In this document: positions 21,781 through 31,598 of the stretch, piece after piece
Layout: each line of letters opens with the position of its first letter
Numbering within the stretch: the first letter of the stretch is position 1
From: Gammaproteobacteria bacterium
GTDB lineage: Bacteria > Pseudomonadota > Gammaproteobacteria > Steroidobacterales > Steroidobacteraceae
Reading direction: 5' to 3'
NCBI GenBank assembly: GCA_016874055.1
Contig: VGVG01000001.1
Location: 1 to 64,000, forward strand
Length of the DNA stretch: 64,000 nt
The notes under the pieces: model-generated
Databases searched by the model: none
Told to the model about the DNA's origin: nothing
Seen by the model: the letters and a program-made list of their open reading frames with translations, nothing else
Position numbers and translations under genes: made by a program

Positions 21781-22941
21781 TCAGCGCGCGGCGACGACGA
21801 CTTTTTGCGCCGCGTCGGTGAGGTCTTTGGCGACGATGACCTGCAGCCCGCTTGCAGCCAACATCTCACGCGACTTCTCGGCGTTTGTACCATCCAAGCG
21901 AACGACCACCGGCACTTTAACGCCCACGTTCTTGACAGCCGTGATGACACCCTCCGCGATGAGGTCGCAACGCACGATACCTCCAAAGATATTGACGAGA
22001 ATCGCCTTCACCTTGGGATTCGAGAGAATGAGCTTAAACGCCACGGTAACGCGTTCGGCAGTCGCGCCGCCACCAACGTCCAAGAAGTTCGCCGGCGATC
22101 CGTCGTGCAACCTGATGAGATCCATCGTCGCCATGGCAAGGCCCGCGCCGTTGACCATGCAAGCGATATCACCGTCAAGTGAGACGTAATTGAGGTCGTA
22201 CTGGCTCGCCTGTAACTCCATCGGGTCTTCTTGTGCGGTATCACGCATCGCCGCGAGTGCCTTCTGGCGGTATATGGCATTCGGGTCAATGTTTATCTTG
22301 GCGTCGAGGGCGACCAAATCACCGGTCTTGGTGACGATGAGTGGGTTAACTTCGAGCAGACTCGCGTCCTTGTCGAGATAAAGCTGGTAGAGCGCCATAC
22401 CAATTTTTTGGAATTGAATGATTTGCGCGTTTTTTAAGCCAAGCGCGAACGCCATACGTCGGCACTGGTGAGGCTGCAGGCCCGCTGCCGGGTGGATATT
22501 CACCGTAGTGATTTTTTCGGGCGAGTGTTCGGCAACTTCTTCGATATTCATGCCACCAGCCACAGAACCCACCATCGCGATGAAGCCCTTCTCTCGATTG
22601 AGCGTAAGCGAGAGATAGATTTCGCGATCGATGGCTGAACCAATCTCGACGTAGACGCGATCGACAGGTAAACCTCTGGGTCCTGTTTGCTTAGTCGCAA
22701 GACGCGTGCCGAGCATGGCTTTTGCAACCTCGCGAACGGCGTTAGTGTCGCGTGCGAGCTTGACACCGCCCGCCTTGCCGCGACCGCCGGCGTGAACCTG
22801 CGCCTTCACAATCCACACCTGACCGCCGAGCGCTTGCGCTGCATCGACCGCCTCCTCGGGCGTGGCCGCTACCCGGCCGGTCGGAACCGGTATTCCATAC
22901 GTTGAGAAGACTTCTTTCGCCTGATACTCGTGAAGATTCAT
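21781..22941 (-). CDS. sucC: succinyl-CoA synthetase beta subunit
   Basis: MNLHEYQAKEVFSTYGIPVP...KAQVHAGGRGKAGGVK; ATP-grasp domain. Confidence 0.97.
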   Translation of the reverse strand: MNLHEYQAKEVFSTYGIPVPTGRVAATPEEAVDAAQALGGQVWIVKAQVHAGGRGKAGGVKLARDTNAVREVAKAMLGTRLATKQTGPRGLPVDRVYVEIGSAIDREIYLSLTLNREKGFIAMVGSVAGGMNIEEVAEHSPEKITTVNIHPAAGLQPHQCRRMAFALGLKNAQIIQFQKIGMALYQLYLDKDASLLEVNPLIVTKTGDLVALDAKINIDPNAIYRQKALAAMRDTAQEDPMELQASQYDLNYVSLDGDIACMVNGAGLAMATMDLIRLHDGSPANFLDVGGGATAERVTVAFKLILSNPKVKAILVNIFGGIVRCDLIAEGVITAVKNVGVKVPVVVRLDGTNAEKSREMLAASGLQVIVAKDLTDAAQKVVVAAR

Positions 22942-23008
22942 CGAGATCCCCCGGTCTGCTGGACTAAACTGATAGTTTCGTCGAAACCCTAGGTTAAGGG
23001 AACCGCTA

Positions 23009-23890
23009 ATGTCGGACGTGCTCTCCTCGATGACTCAGAGCCTCAATGCGTTGGCCGCTTCGGAGGTGTTTCCTGTGATGGCGGCTCTGCTCGGCCTCAT
23101 CGTGGGCAGCCTCCTCAACACCGTTATTTATCGCTTGCCGCGCATGCTCGAGCGAGAGTGGCGCGAGCAGTGCGCCGAACTCGAGGGTCGCCAGATCACC
23201 TCTGCACGCTACGACCTCATTGCGCCGCGATCACACTGCCCCACCTGTAAAACGAGTATTCGCATGCGGTATCTCGTGCCCGTGATTGGCTGGATGGTAC
23301 TGCGCGGGCGCTGTGCAGAATGCGGGACTAGCATCTCATGGCGCTATCTAGTCATAGAGATCGGAACCGCGGTCGCCTTCGCTCTCGTTGCACTGAAGTT
23401 TGGCGCGAGCATCGAGGCCTGGGCAGCGCTGCTCGTGACCGCGTTTCTCATCCCACTCGCAGCCATCGACTACGACACGCATTACCTACCCGACCAACTC
23501 ACGCTGCCACTGCTGTGGATCGGACTCGCGGCGAGCCTCACGAGTGATGTGCGTACCGCAGTGATCGGCGCCATCGCCGGGTACCTGTCGCTGTGGTTAA
23601 TCTATCGCCTGTTCAAAATAATTACCGGCAAGGAGGGTATAGGTCAGGGTGACCTCAAACTATTTGCGGCACTCGGTGCCTGGCTCGGCCCCATGGCGCT
23701 GATACCCATCATCCTGATGGCGTCCATTACCGGCGCGGTAGTAGGGCTCGCGCTCGTCTTTTTCTTCTCACGATCTCGCGAACAACCCCTCGCCTTCGGT
23801 CCGTTTCTCGCAATCGCGGGTTGGCTTGTGATGCTGCTCGGCGAAGGCGTCGCCGGCCGTGTGATCATAAAAGATTGGGCCGGGTACTGA
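23009..23890 (+). CDS. pilD: type IV prepilin peptidase / leader peptidase PilD
   Basis: Two CxxC pairs (CPTC, CAEC), catalytic IDYDTHYLPDQLTLPLLW and GQGDLKLFAALGAWLG. Confidence 0.94.
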   Translation: MSDVLSSMTQSLNALAASEVFPVMAALLGLIVGSLLNTVIYRLPRMLEREWREQCAELEGRQITSARYDLIAPRSHCPTCKTSIRMRYLVPVIGWMVLRGRCAECGTSISWRYLVIEIGTAVAFALVALKFGASIEAWAALLVTAFLIPLAAIDYDTHYLPDQLTLPLLWIGLAASLTSDVRTAVIGAIAGYLSLWLIYRLFKIITGKEGIGQGDLKLFAALGAWLGPMALIPIILMASITGAVVGLALVFFFSRSREQPLAFGPFLAIAGWLVMLLGEGVAGRVIIKDWAGY

Positions 23891-23893
23891 GTG

Positions 23894-24523
23894 ATGTTTC
23901 GAGTAGGGCTCACAGGAGGTATCGCCAGCGGCAAGTCACAAGTCACCGAACTCTTTGCTGCACTCGGCGTGCCCGTGATCGACAGTGACATAATCGCCCG
24001 GGAGGTGGTTGCGCCGAGCAGTGAGGGTTTTGCCGAGGTCGTCGCCCGCTTCGGTCCAGCGGTGCTAGATGCCAAGCGTCAACTCGACCGACGAGCGCTG
24101 CGGGCGATCGTGTTTGCCGATCCGTCAGCGCGGGGCGACCTCGAGGCGATTACCCACCCGAAAATTCGGGCGCGGATGCAAGCGCTCAATCAAAAGGCCC
24201 GGGGTCCCTACATCATTAATGCGATCCCGTTGCTTGCCGAGACCGGCAGGCAACGCGATCTCGATCGCGTGCTTGTAGTCGATTGCCCATCATCCATCCA
24301 ATTGGCTCGGGTCATGGCGCGGGATCAGGTGGATGAGATGGCAGCCCGCGCGCTGCTCGCCGCGCAATCGAGTCGGGCCGCCCGACTCGCGATCGCAGAT
24401 GACGTTATCGTGAACGACCGGGATCTTGCAGCTCTAGAGGCTGCCGTCCGAGTACTGCACGAGCGTTATCTCGCACTCTCGTCGCCCGCTCACCGAGCGT
24501 CCACGACGGAACGCTCTGGGTAG
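23894..24523 (+). CDS. coaE: dephospho-CoA kinase
   Basis: FRVGLTGGIASGKSQVTELFAALGVPVIDSDIIAREVV; adjacent to pilD and zapD. Confidence 0.95.
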   Translation: MFRVGLTGGIASGKSQVTELFAALGVPVIDSDIIAREVVAPSSEGFAEVVARFGPAVLDAKRQLDRRALRAIVFADPSARGDLEAITHPKIRARMQALNQKARGPYIINAIPLLAETGRQRDLDRVLVVDCPSSIQLARVMARDQVDEMAARALLAAQSSRAARLAIADDVIVNDRDLAALEAAVRVLHERYLALSSPAHRASTTERSG

Positions 24524-24559
24524 CGATCGGGGGCGTACTGGTGGAGAATGTCTGCCTAG

Positions 24560-25372
24560 ATGTCCGAGGCAGCTGCAGAGAGGGTAGCCGTGTCGCCAGC
24601 CGGCAGCGGCGAGCCCTTGGTGTTCGAGCAACCGCTCAACGAGCGGATGCGAGCCTACTTGCGTCTCGATTTTCTGTTCACGCAGGCTCTCTTCCACGCT
24701 CACTCGCACTCGCAGTGGGCGAGTCGAGCGTCGATCGCAACTCTGATCGACATCATCGCCATCATCACTCGCAGCGATGTTCGCGCCGACGTGCTCAAAG
24801 AACTCGAACGCAAGATAGTAGTGTACACGGAGTTTCAAAGGCGTCCCAACATCGATGTCGATCGACTGCAAGCACTCGTCGCCAACCTCTCGCGTCTACG
24901 CACCGAGCTCCTCGACGCAAACTCCGCGTGGTTGCAACCGCTGCGAGACTCGCCTTTCCTCGCAGCGATCCGACACCGGAGCTCCGTCCCCGGAGGCACC
25001 TGCAATTTTGATCTACCGGATTTGTCGTTCTGGCTCGCGCAATCCTGCGCTGCACGTGAATATGCGCTTAGTGAGTGGCTTGCGCTACTGCGTCCTCTTT
25101 GCGACTCGATCGCAGAGTTGCTCTGGCTAACTCGACAAAGTGGTCGAATACGCGCCGTCGTGGCTGCTAACGGCACCTTCCATATCGCCTTCGATCGTGG
25201 TCCGCCGGTACTGTTGCTACGCGTATCGGTTCCCTCAGAACTCGGCGTTTTCCCTGAAATTAGTGGCAGTCACTATCGCGCGAGCGTTCGTTTCGTTAGC
25301 TGGCAAGGTGTAAGCGAGCGAGCGCGGCAGGTTGAGAGAGACGTGCCGTTCGACCTCATTTGCTGTCATTAA
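24560..25372 (+). CDS. zapD: cell division protein ZapD
   Basis: FEQPLNERMRAYLRLDFLF..., DVLKELER, PGGTCNFDLPDLSFWL; downstream of coaE. Confidence 0.92.
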   Translation: MSEAAAERVAVSPAGSGEPLVFEQPLNERMRAYLRLDFLFTQALFHAHSHSQWASRASIATLIDIIAIITRSDVRADVLKELERKIVVYTEFQRRPNIDVDRLQALVANLSRLRTELLDANSAWLQPLRDSPFLAAIRHRSSVPGGTCNFDLPDLSFWLAQSCAAREYALSEWLALLRPLCDSIAELLWLTRQSGRIRAVVAANGTFHIAFDRGPPVLLLRVSVPSELGVFPEISGSHYRASVRFVSWQGVSERARQVERDVPFDLICCH

Positions 25373-25996
25373 ATGAAGCTCTACGACAACGTCGTTGCTC
25401 CAAGTCCTCGCCGTGTGCGCATGTTCATCGCCGAAAAAGGTCTCGAGGCGCATGGCGTGGTCATCACTCGCGTACCCGTCGACATCGCCGCCAATGAAAC
25501 CGGTAGTGCAGCCTTTCGTGAGGTAAATCCTCTTGGCGAAGTCCCCGTGCTTGAACTCGACGATGGCACTCGTCTGCGTGAGTCGCTTGCGATCTGTCGA
25601 TATCTCGAGGCGCTGTATCCGGAGCCTGCGCTGTTTGGAACCACGCCACTTAAACGGGCTCGTATCGAAGCGGTGACGCTCGAACTGATGTTCCGAATTT
25701 ACCTGCCGACCACTCATGCATTTCGTCATGGGCACAAATTTTGGCAGGGTCGCGCGACGCAGGTTGCGGAGTACGGCGCGCTCGCGCGCGAGCAGGTTCT
25801 CGCCGAATGGCGGCGTCTCGATACTCTGCTCGCGGATCAGGAGTTCGTCGCGGGTGATGCGTTCAGTTTTGCCGATATCGTCGCCTTCACGACCTTGGAG
25901 TTCGGCAAGCCTTCAGGCATTCGGGTGCAGCCAAACCAACTAAGTCTCGGGCGCTGGAATGCGGCGGTCGCCGCGCGACCCAGCGCCAAGGCCTAA
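25373..25996 (+). CDS. glutathione S-transferase family protein
   Basis: MKLYDNVVAPSPRRVRMFIAEKGL...NPLGEVPVLELDDGTRLRESLAICRYLEALYP. Confidence 0.9.
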   Translation: MKLYDNVVAPSPRRVRMFIAEKGLEAHGVVITRVPVDIAANETGSAAFREVNPLGEVPVLELDDGTRLRESLAICRYLEALYPEPALFGTTPLKRARIEAVTLELMFRIYLPTTHAFRHGHKFWQGRATQVAEYGALAREQVLAEWRRLDTLLADQEFVAGDAFSFADIVAFTTLEFGKPSGIRVQPNQLSLGRWNAAVAARPSAKA

Positions 25997-26002
25997 CCCT
26001 CC

Positions 26003-28156
26003 TCAGGGCGTCTTGACGCCGAGCATCTCAGCTACGAACGCCCACTGATCCGCAAAATCTTCGATCTGCATCCACATGGGTTTGCCTGCACCGTGACCCG
26101 CACGCGTTTCGACGCGCAATAGGATGGGTGAGACACAGCCCTGTCCGTGCTGCAATGCTGCAGCGAACTTGTAGCTGTGCCAGGGCACCACGCGATCGTC
26201 ACGATCCGCCGTAGTGATAAGCGTTGGCGGATAGCACGTGCCCGACGTTACATTGTGCACGGGCGAGTAAGCCAGCAGCGCCTCGAATTCTTTGGGATCT
26301 TCCGACAGGCCGTAATCCGACGACCACTGACGCGCATTCGCGCTCGCCGTGTGGTAGCGAAGCATGTCAAGCACGCCAACGCCAGGCAGAGTGGCTGCGA
26401 AGAGATCTGGTCGCTGTAGCAAGGTCGCACCCACCAGCAAGCCGCCGTTGCTGCGCCCGGAGATCGCAAGCCGACGCGGATTGGTATAACCCTCACGAAT
26501 GAGGTATTCGGCGGCAGCAATAAAATCGTCGAACACGTTTTGCTTGCGCGTCTTGGTACCCGCCTCGTGCCAGGGCTCACCATACTCGCCGCCGCCGCGC
26601 AGGTTAGCTTCAACGTAGATGCCGCCCATCTCGAGCCAAGTGATGACTGTGGGACGGAAGGTCGGGGTTAACGATACGTTGAAACCGCCATAGCCATATA
26701 GCAACGTCGGCGTCTGACCATTCTTTACGAGATCGCGTTGATGCGTGACGAACATGGGCACGCGCGTGCCGTCCTTGCTGGTATAAAACACCTGTCGTGT
26801 GACGTAGCGTGAGGTGTCAGCACCGAAGGCGGGCTTCGACCAGACACTCGTCGTGAGATTACTGAGATCGAGGCGCAGGACCTGCGCCGGGCGAAGATAA
26901 TCGGAATAAGTGAAGAACGTCTCGGTGTCAGTAGCGTTACCGACGAAACCTGCGAGAGTGCCAAGGCCCGGCAGCGGAACGTCGCTGAGTACTCGCCCGT
27001 CGCGATCGAAAACTCGCGCCACACCGATCGCATCGCGTACGTAGCGCACGATGATACAACCGCCGACGAAACTCGCCTCATCGAGTGCGAACGTGTCTTG
27101 CGGCACGAGCTCTCGCCACTGTTGAGGCGAAGGATCACGCGCGTCGACGGCGATTATGCGACTCTGCGGCGCGTTGTTGGTGGTGACGACGTAGAGCGTA
27201 TCGCCTTCGCTGCCGATGATGGAGTAGCGCGCATCATACGCACCGAAAATCGTGACTGGCGGGGCTCTCGGATCGCGTAGGTCGATGAGATCGATGCCAT
27301 TGGTGCGATAGCCATCAAACATCGAGACGAAAAGCCAGCGACCATCGTCCGATACGCTGGCCGTTGGCGTGCGATGCGAATGGTTTTGTACGCGATAGAT
27401 TTCGGTATCGCGGTCCTGTGCCTCGCCGAGACGATGAAAGTAGACCACCGGCTGACCTTGATCATCGCCACGCGAGGTATCATCAGCGCGGCGTGGATAG
27501 CGGCTGTAGTAAACGCCGGAACCACCGGGCTCCCAGGAAAGTTCCCAGAACTTGGTGAAGCGCAGTTCGTCGGGCAAGTCGACGCTATCAGATGTTCTGC
27601 GGAATCTCCAGATCTCCCAGTCGGTGCCACCGTCCGAAAGGGAGTACGCGATAAGACTGCCATCAGGTGACGGCTCGTAGCGTGCGAGTGCGACCGTAGC
27701 GTCGCGGCTAACAACATTGGGATCGAAGAGCACGCGCGGCGTGCCGTACAGCGAGTCGGCGGCGTAGAGTACGCTTTGATTCTGTCGGCCATCATTACGA
27801 ACAAAGAAATATTTACCACCCTTTTTGCGCGGTAACCCGATCCGCTCAAAGTTCCAGAGTTCAGTCAAACGATTTTGTATCCAGTTACGCTGCGGCAAGG
27901 ACTCGAGCCAAGGCTTGGCGAGTGCATTCTGCGCCGTGACGAACCCACGGGTGGGGGGCAGTTCAGGCTGTTCAAGCCAACGGTAAGGATCTGCGACCGA
28001 CTTGCCGTGATAAACATCGACGACAGATCCCCGCGCGACCGCAGGGTAGGACAGCGAAGCAGAGGCGCCTTTGTTTGCAGTCATAGCAACCTGGCCGCTG
28101 ATCGTAGCAATCAGAGCGGTGGCGAACGCAAGGCGTAGCGAGTAGCGATGGGGCAT
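26003..28156 (-). CDS. S9 family peptidase, prolyl oligopeptidase type, with signal peptide
   Basis: YRWLEQPELPPTRGFVTAQNAL beta-propeller start; catalytic SGRSNGGLLVGA; C-terminal AGHGAGKP; start at MPHRYSLRLAFATALIATISGQ. Confidence 0.92.
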   Translation of the reverse strand: MPHRYSLRLAFATALIATISGQVAMTANKGASASLSYPAVARGSVVDVYHGKSVADPYRWLEQPELPPTRGFVTAQNALAKPWLESLPQRNWIQNRLTELWNFERIGLPRKKGGKYFFVRNDGRQNQSVLYAADSLYGTPRVLFDPNVVSRDATVALARYEPSPDGSLIAYSLSDGGTDWEIWRFRRTSDSVDLPDELRFTKFWELSWEPGGSGVYYSRYPRRADDTSRGDDQGQPVVYFHRLGEAQDRDTEIYRVQNHSHRTPTASVSDDGRWLFVSMFDGYRTNGIDLIDLRDPRAPPVTIFGAYDARYSIIGSEGDTLYVVTTNNAPQSRIIAVDARDPSPQQWRELVPQDTFALDEASFVGGCIIVRYVRDAIGVARVFDRDGRVLSDVPLPGLGTLAGFVGNATDTETFFTYSDYLRPAQVLRLDLSNLTTSVWSKPAFGADTSRYVTRQVFYTSKDGTRVPMFVTHQRDLVKNGQTPTLLYGYGGFNVSLTPTFRPTVITWLEMGGIYVEANLRGGGEYGEPWHEAGTKTRKQNVFDDFIAAAEYLIREGYTNPRRLAISGRSNGGLLVGATLLQRPDLFAATLPGVGVLDMLRYHTASANARQWSSDYGLSEDPKEFEALLAYSPVHNVTSGTCYPPTLITTADRDDRVVPWHSYKFAAALQHGQGCVSPILLRVETRAGHGAGKPMWMQIEDFADQWAFVAEMLGVKTP

Positions 28157-28208
28157 ATTCCTCTTTACACTGGGTTTCATCGGGATGCATGTTACTGGAC
28201 ACCGGAGC

Positions 28209-30545
28209 ATGATGCGCAACACCTTCAACACCCTCACTTACGGGGCACTTGCCCTCTTTACCCTGTCGGTGACGGCCTCGGCCGCAACGCCGCAGCGACT
28301 CACGATCGACCGTCTGTTCGCGGCGCCTGACCTCTCCGGACCCTCGCTGCGCGGAGCCCGATTCTCGCCGGATGGTACGCTCGTCGCTTTTTTGCAGGGT
28401 AAGCCCAACGCTAAGGACCAGCTCGACGTCTGGGTCTACGATACCTCCTCGCGTCGCACTCGGCTGCTCGTCGATTCTGCCTTGCTCGTAGTCGATGAGG
28501 GCAAGCTGTCGCCCGAGGAGGAAGCCCGACGCGAACGCGCGCGCACGTCTTCTCTCGCCGGGATCGTCGATTACGAGTTCTCGCCGAATTCGCGTTATCT
28601 GCTCATTCCCTTAGCGGGAGACCTGTACCTTTACGATCTGCGTGCAACCGCAGCCTCCAAAGCCATACGCCGACTCACCGCAACGCCCGGCGCCGAGACC
28701 GACGCACGGTTCTCGCCGCGTAGTCGCTACGTGAGCTACATTCGCGATAAAAATATTTTCATACTCGAGCTTGCCAGCGGGCGTGAACGGGCGATCACAC
28801 GACAAGGCGGCGGCCTCATCTCCTTCGGTGTCGCAGAATTTATTGCCCAAGAGGAAATGGATCGTAGCACGGGCTATTGGTGGTCGCCAGATGAGCGCCG
28901 CATCGCCTATACGCGCGTCGATGAGTCGACCATCGACGAACTCGAGCGCTTCGAAATCTACGCCGAATCGGTGAAAGTCGTTCGTCAGCGCTACCCTGCA
29001 GCCGGTCGCCCAAACGCGCGTGTCGACGTATTCGTTCACGAGCTCGCGCAGTCGACCGATCGCGAATTGACGGCTGCTTCGGCGAGCGATGGTTATCTCG
29101 CACGTATCAACTGGTTCCCGGATTCCTCCGCCATCGCCGTCCAACGTCAGCCCCGCAATCAAAAATTGCTGCAGCTGTGGCGGGTCGATGCAAACTCAGG
29201 TGCGGCACGCTTGCTCATTGAAGAGCGCAGCGACACCTGGGTAGACCTGCACGACGAACTCACCTTCCTCAAGCATCGTCAAGCCTTCATTTGGTCGTCC
29301 GCGCGCAGCGGTAACGATCATCTCTATTTGTTCAACCACGACGGACGATTGCTGAGGCCGATTACGGCAGGACCTTGGATGGTTGTCGGCAATGGTCGGG
29401 AGCGCGCCATCGAGACAATCGACGAGAGGCGAGGTCTTGTCTATTTCACAGCCAATCGCGATACGCCGCTCGAGCGCCATCTTTACGTGGCACCGTTAGA
29501 GGGTCCGTCGGACGTCGCAGGTATCGAGCGCAGCATAAAGCGCGTAAGCGAAGAATCGGGTTGGCACGTCAATAGCGTGTCTGACGATGGAAAATATTGG
29601 CTAGATACGTTCTCAACCCCCGACTCGCCGCCCTCGCTCAGCTTGCGCCGAGCCGATGGTAGTCTCGTCGACGTACTCGTTGCGAACAGACTCGACGACT
29701 CGCATCCGTACATGCCCTACCTGCCGTTGCATCGACCGACAGAGTTCGGCACGCTCACGGCAAGCGATGGTCAGGCGCTGCATTACCAGCTCTCCAAACC
29801 CGTAGGGATGCAGGCTGGGCGACGCTATCCCGTGATCGTCGAAGTGTATGGCGGTCCGGGCGTGCAAAACGTACGTCGCGCCTGGGGCGGTTTGTTCCGT
29901 CAATATCTTGCACAGCAAGGCTACGTGGTGTTCACCGTCGACAATCGAGGCTCGGCATTCCGCGGACGGGCGTTCGAGAGTGCGCTGTATCGGCGTATGG
30001 GTACGGTTGAAGTCGAGGACCAGGTGCGGGGAGTCGAATTTCTTCGTACCCTGCCCTTCGTAGACGGTACGCGCATCGGCGTCTTTGGCTGGAGCTACGG
30101 TGGCTACATGGCGCTGATGAGTATGGCAAAAGCGCCGGGGCATTTCGCTGCGGGCGTATCGGGTGCGCCGGTCACCGACTGGCGCCTCTACGACACGCAC
30201 TACACCGAGCGCTACATGGGCACGCCCGAAGATAATCCCGAAGGGTATCGCGACGGGAACGTCATGACCCACGCCGCCAATCTCGCTGGACCGCTGCTTA
30301 TACTGCACGGCATGGCCGATGACAACGTACTCTTCACACACAGCACGGCGCTTTTTAAGCGACTACAAGATCTGCGTAAATCCTTCGAGGTCATGCCCTA
30401 CCCCGGAAGTAAGCATGCGCTGCTTCGGTTCAGCACGACGGGTCCGCATGCCTACGAGTTGGTCGTGCAATTCTTTTCGCGCACATTGCGCCCGGATCGA
30501 CCGAAGATAGAAGGACCGACGGGCGAGCCGATCGCCGCAGAATGA
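28209..30545 (+). CDS. S9 family peptidase, dipeptidyl peptidase IV type, with signal peptide
   Basis: DPPIV N-terminal propeller ([26 protein letters not shown]) and catalytic [16 protein letters not shown]. Confidence 0.92.
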   Translation: MMRNTFNTLTYGALALFTLSVTASAATPQRLTIDRLFAAPDLSGPSLRGARFSPDGTLVAFLQGKPNAKDQLDVWVYDTSSRRTRLLVDSALLVVDEGKLSPEEEARRERARTSSLAGIVDYEFSPNSRYLLIPLAGDLYLYDLRATAASKAIRRLTATPGAETDARFSPRSRYVSYIRDKNIFILELASGRERAITRQGGGLISFGVAEFIAQEEMDRSTGYWWSPDERRIAYTRVDESTIDELERFEIYAESVKVVRQRYPAAGRPNARVDVFVHELAQSTDRELTAASASDGYLARINWFPDSSAIAVQRQPRNQKLLQLWRVDANSGAARLLIEERSDTWVDLHDELTFLKHRQAFIWSSARSGNDHLYLFNHDGRLLRPITAGPWMVVGNGRERAIETIDERRGLVYFTANRDTPLERHLYVAPLEGPSDVAGIERSIKRVSEESGWHVNSVSDDGKYWLDTFSTPDSPPSLSLRRADGSLVDVLVANRLDDSHPYMPYLPLHRPTEFGTLTASDGQALHYQLSKPVGMQAGRRYPVIVEVYGGPGVQNVRRAWGGLFRQYLAQQGYVVFTVDNRGSAFRGRAFESALYRRMGTVEVEDQVRGVEFLRTLPFVDGTRIGVFGWSYGGYMALMSMAKAPGHFAAGVSGAPVTDWRLYDTHYTERYMGTPEDNPEGYRDGNVMTHAANLAGPLLILHGMADDNVLFTHSTALFKRLQDLRKSFEVMPYPGSKHALLRFSTTGPHAYELVVQFFSRTLRPDRPKIEGPTGEPIAAE

Positions 30546-30573
30546 ATTCGTTCCGCAAAGAGTACCAATCCTT

Positions 30574-31212
30574 ATGCCTAGCCTGAAGCCGCTCTTTGAT
30601 CGTAATCGCAAATGGTCTGCAGACATCAAAGCGCGTGACCCGAAATTCTTTGAAAGGCTGGCGGGACTGCAATCGCCCGACTATCTATGGATCGGTTGCG
30701 CCGACAGCCGCGTGCCGGCTAATGAAATAGTCGGCTTGCTACCAGGTGAGCTCTTCGTGCATCGCAATGTGGCAAATATCGTCGTACATACCGATCTGAA
30801 TTGTCTCTCGGTGCTGCAGTACGCCGTCGACGTCCTCGATGTAAAGCATGTGATTGTCTGCGGACACTACGGCTGCGGTGGCGTACACGCAGCGATGAGA
30901 AACGATCGACTCGGACTCATCGACAACTGGTTGCGACACATACAGGACGTGATGAAAAAGCACCATGAACGCCTCGCTGAGCTACCCGATGAGTCGGCCC
31001 GCTTCCGCCGACTCTGCGAACTTAACGTGGTCGAACAGGTGCTTAACGTTGGGCAGACGACCATCGTGCAAGGGGCCTGGGACCGCGGCAAGGCCCTTGA
31101 GATCCATGGCGTAATCTACGATTTGCACGATGGGCTACTCAGGGACCTCTCGGTCTGCGTCAAGTCGTATGCCGAGTTCACCGAAGTCTATCGGCAGACC
31201 GCCGAGCGCTAG
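30574..31212 (+). CDS. can: beta-class carbonic anhydrase
   Basis: [30 protein letters not shown]...CGHYGCGGV; zinc ligands present. Confidence 0.95.
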   Translation: MPSLKPLFDRNRKWSADIKARDPKFFERLAGLQSPDYLWIGCADSRVPANEIVGLLPGELFVHRNVANIVVHTDLNCLSVLQYAVDVLDVKHVIVCGHYGCGGVHAAMRNDRLGLIDNWLRHIQDVMKKHHERLAELPDESARFRRLCELNVVEQVLNVGQTTIVQGAWDRGKALEIHGVIYDLHDGLLRDLSVCVKSYAEFTEVYRQTAER

Positions 31213-31598
31213 GGCATCTTGATCTTACCGCTGAGCGTCTGTCCGAGCGCTGCGCCCGACTCGGGCACCACGATGCGCGAGGCGGCTTCACGACGTAACT
31301 GCTGCGCCTCCTCGATGGCATCCCCGACAGCCTTCTTTACTGCATCCGGAAATTTTTGAACGGCTTCGCCGAGATCTTTGGCATCGATCTCAAAACCAAG
31401 CGGCAGCACCCCGCTCGGCGTCATGAGCTGTGTTTGTCCAAGCCACAGGACGGGCCGCGACGTATCGGGGGAACCGTCCGGCAGCACGGGGATCATACGC
31501 CGCAACGTTCCAGCGCGCCGATCGGTAAATACGTCTTCACGATAGAGATTCGCATTATCAATTTTAATTTCAGGTAAACCAAGGTCCTGATCGCTCAT
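31209..31598 (-). CDS. hypothetical protein of unknown function
   Basis: [73 protein letters not shown]...; operonic 4-nt overlap with the upstream ALDH start; stop shares CTAG with can. Confidence 0.75.
   Translation of the reverse strand: MSDQDLGLPEIKIDNANLYREDVFTDRRAGTLRRMIPVLPDGSPDTSRPVLWLGQTQLMTPSGVLPLGFEIDAKDLGEAVQKFPDAVKKAVGDAIEEAQQLRREAASRIVVPESGAALGQTLSGKIKMP

Noticed and set aside
28611-30341. Reverse ORFs of 183 and 242 aa opposite the DPPIV-type peptidase
   Set aside because: Antisense to an intact S9 peptidase with catalytic motifs; no domain signatures.
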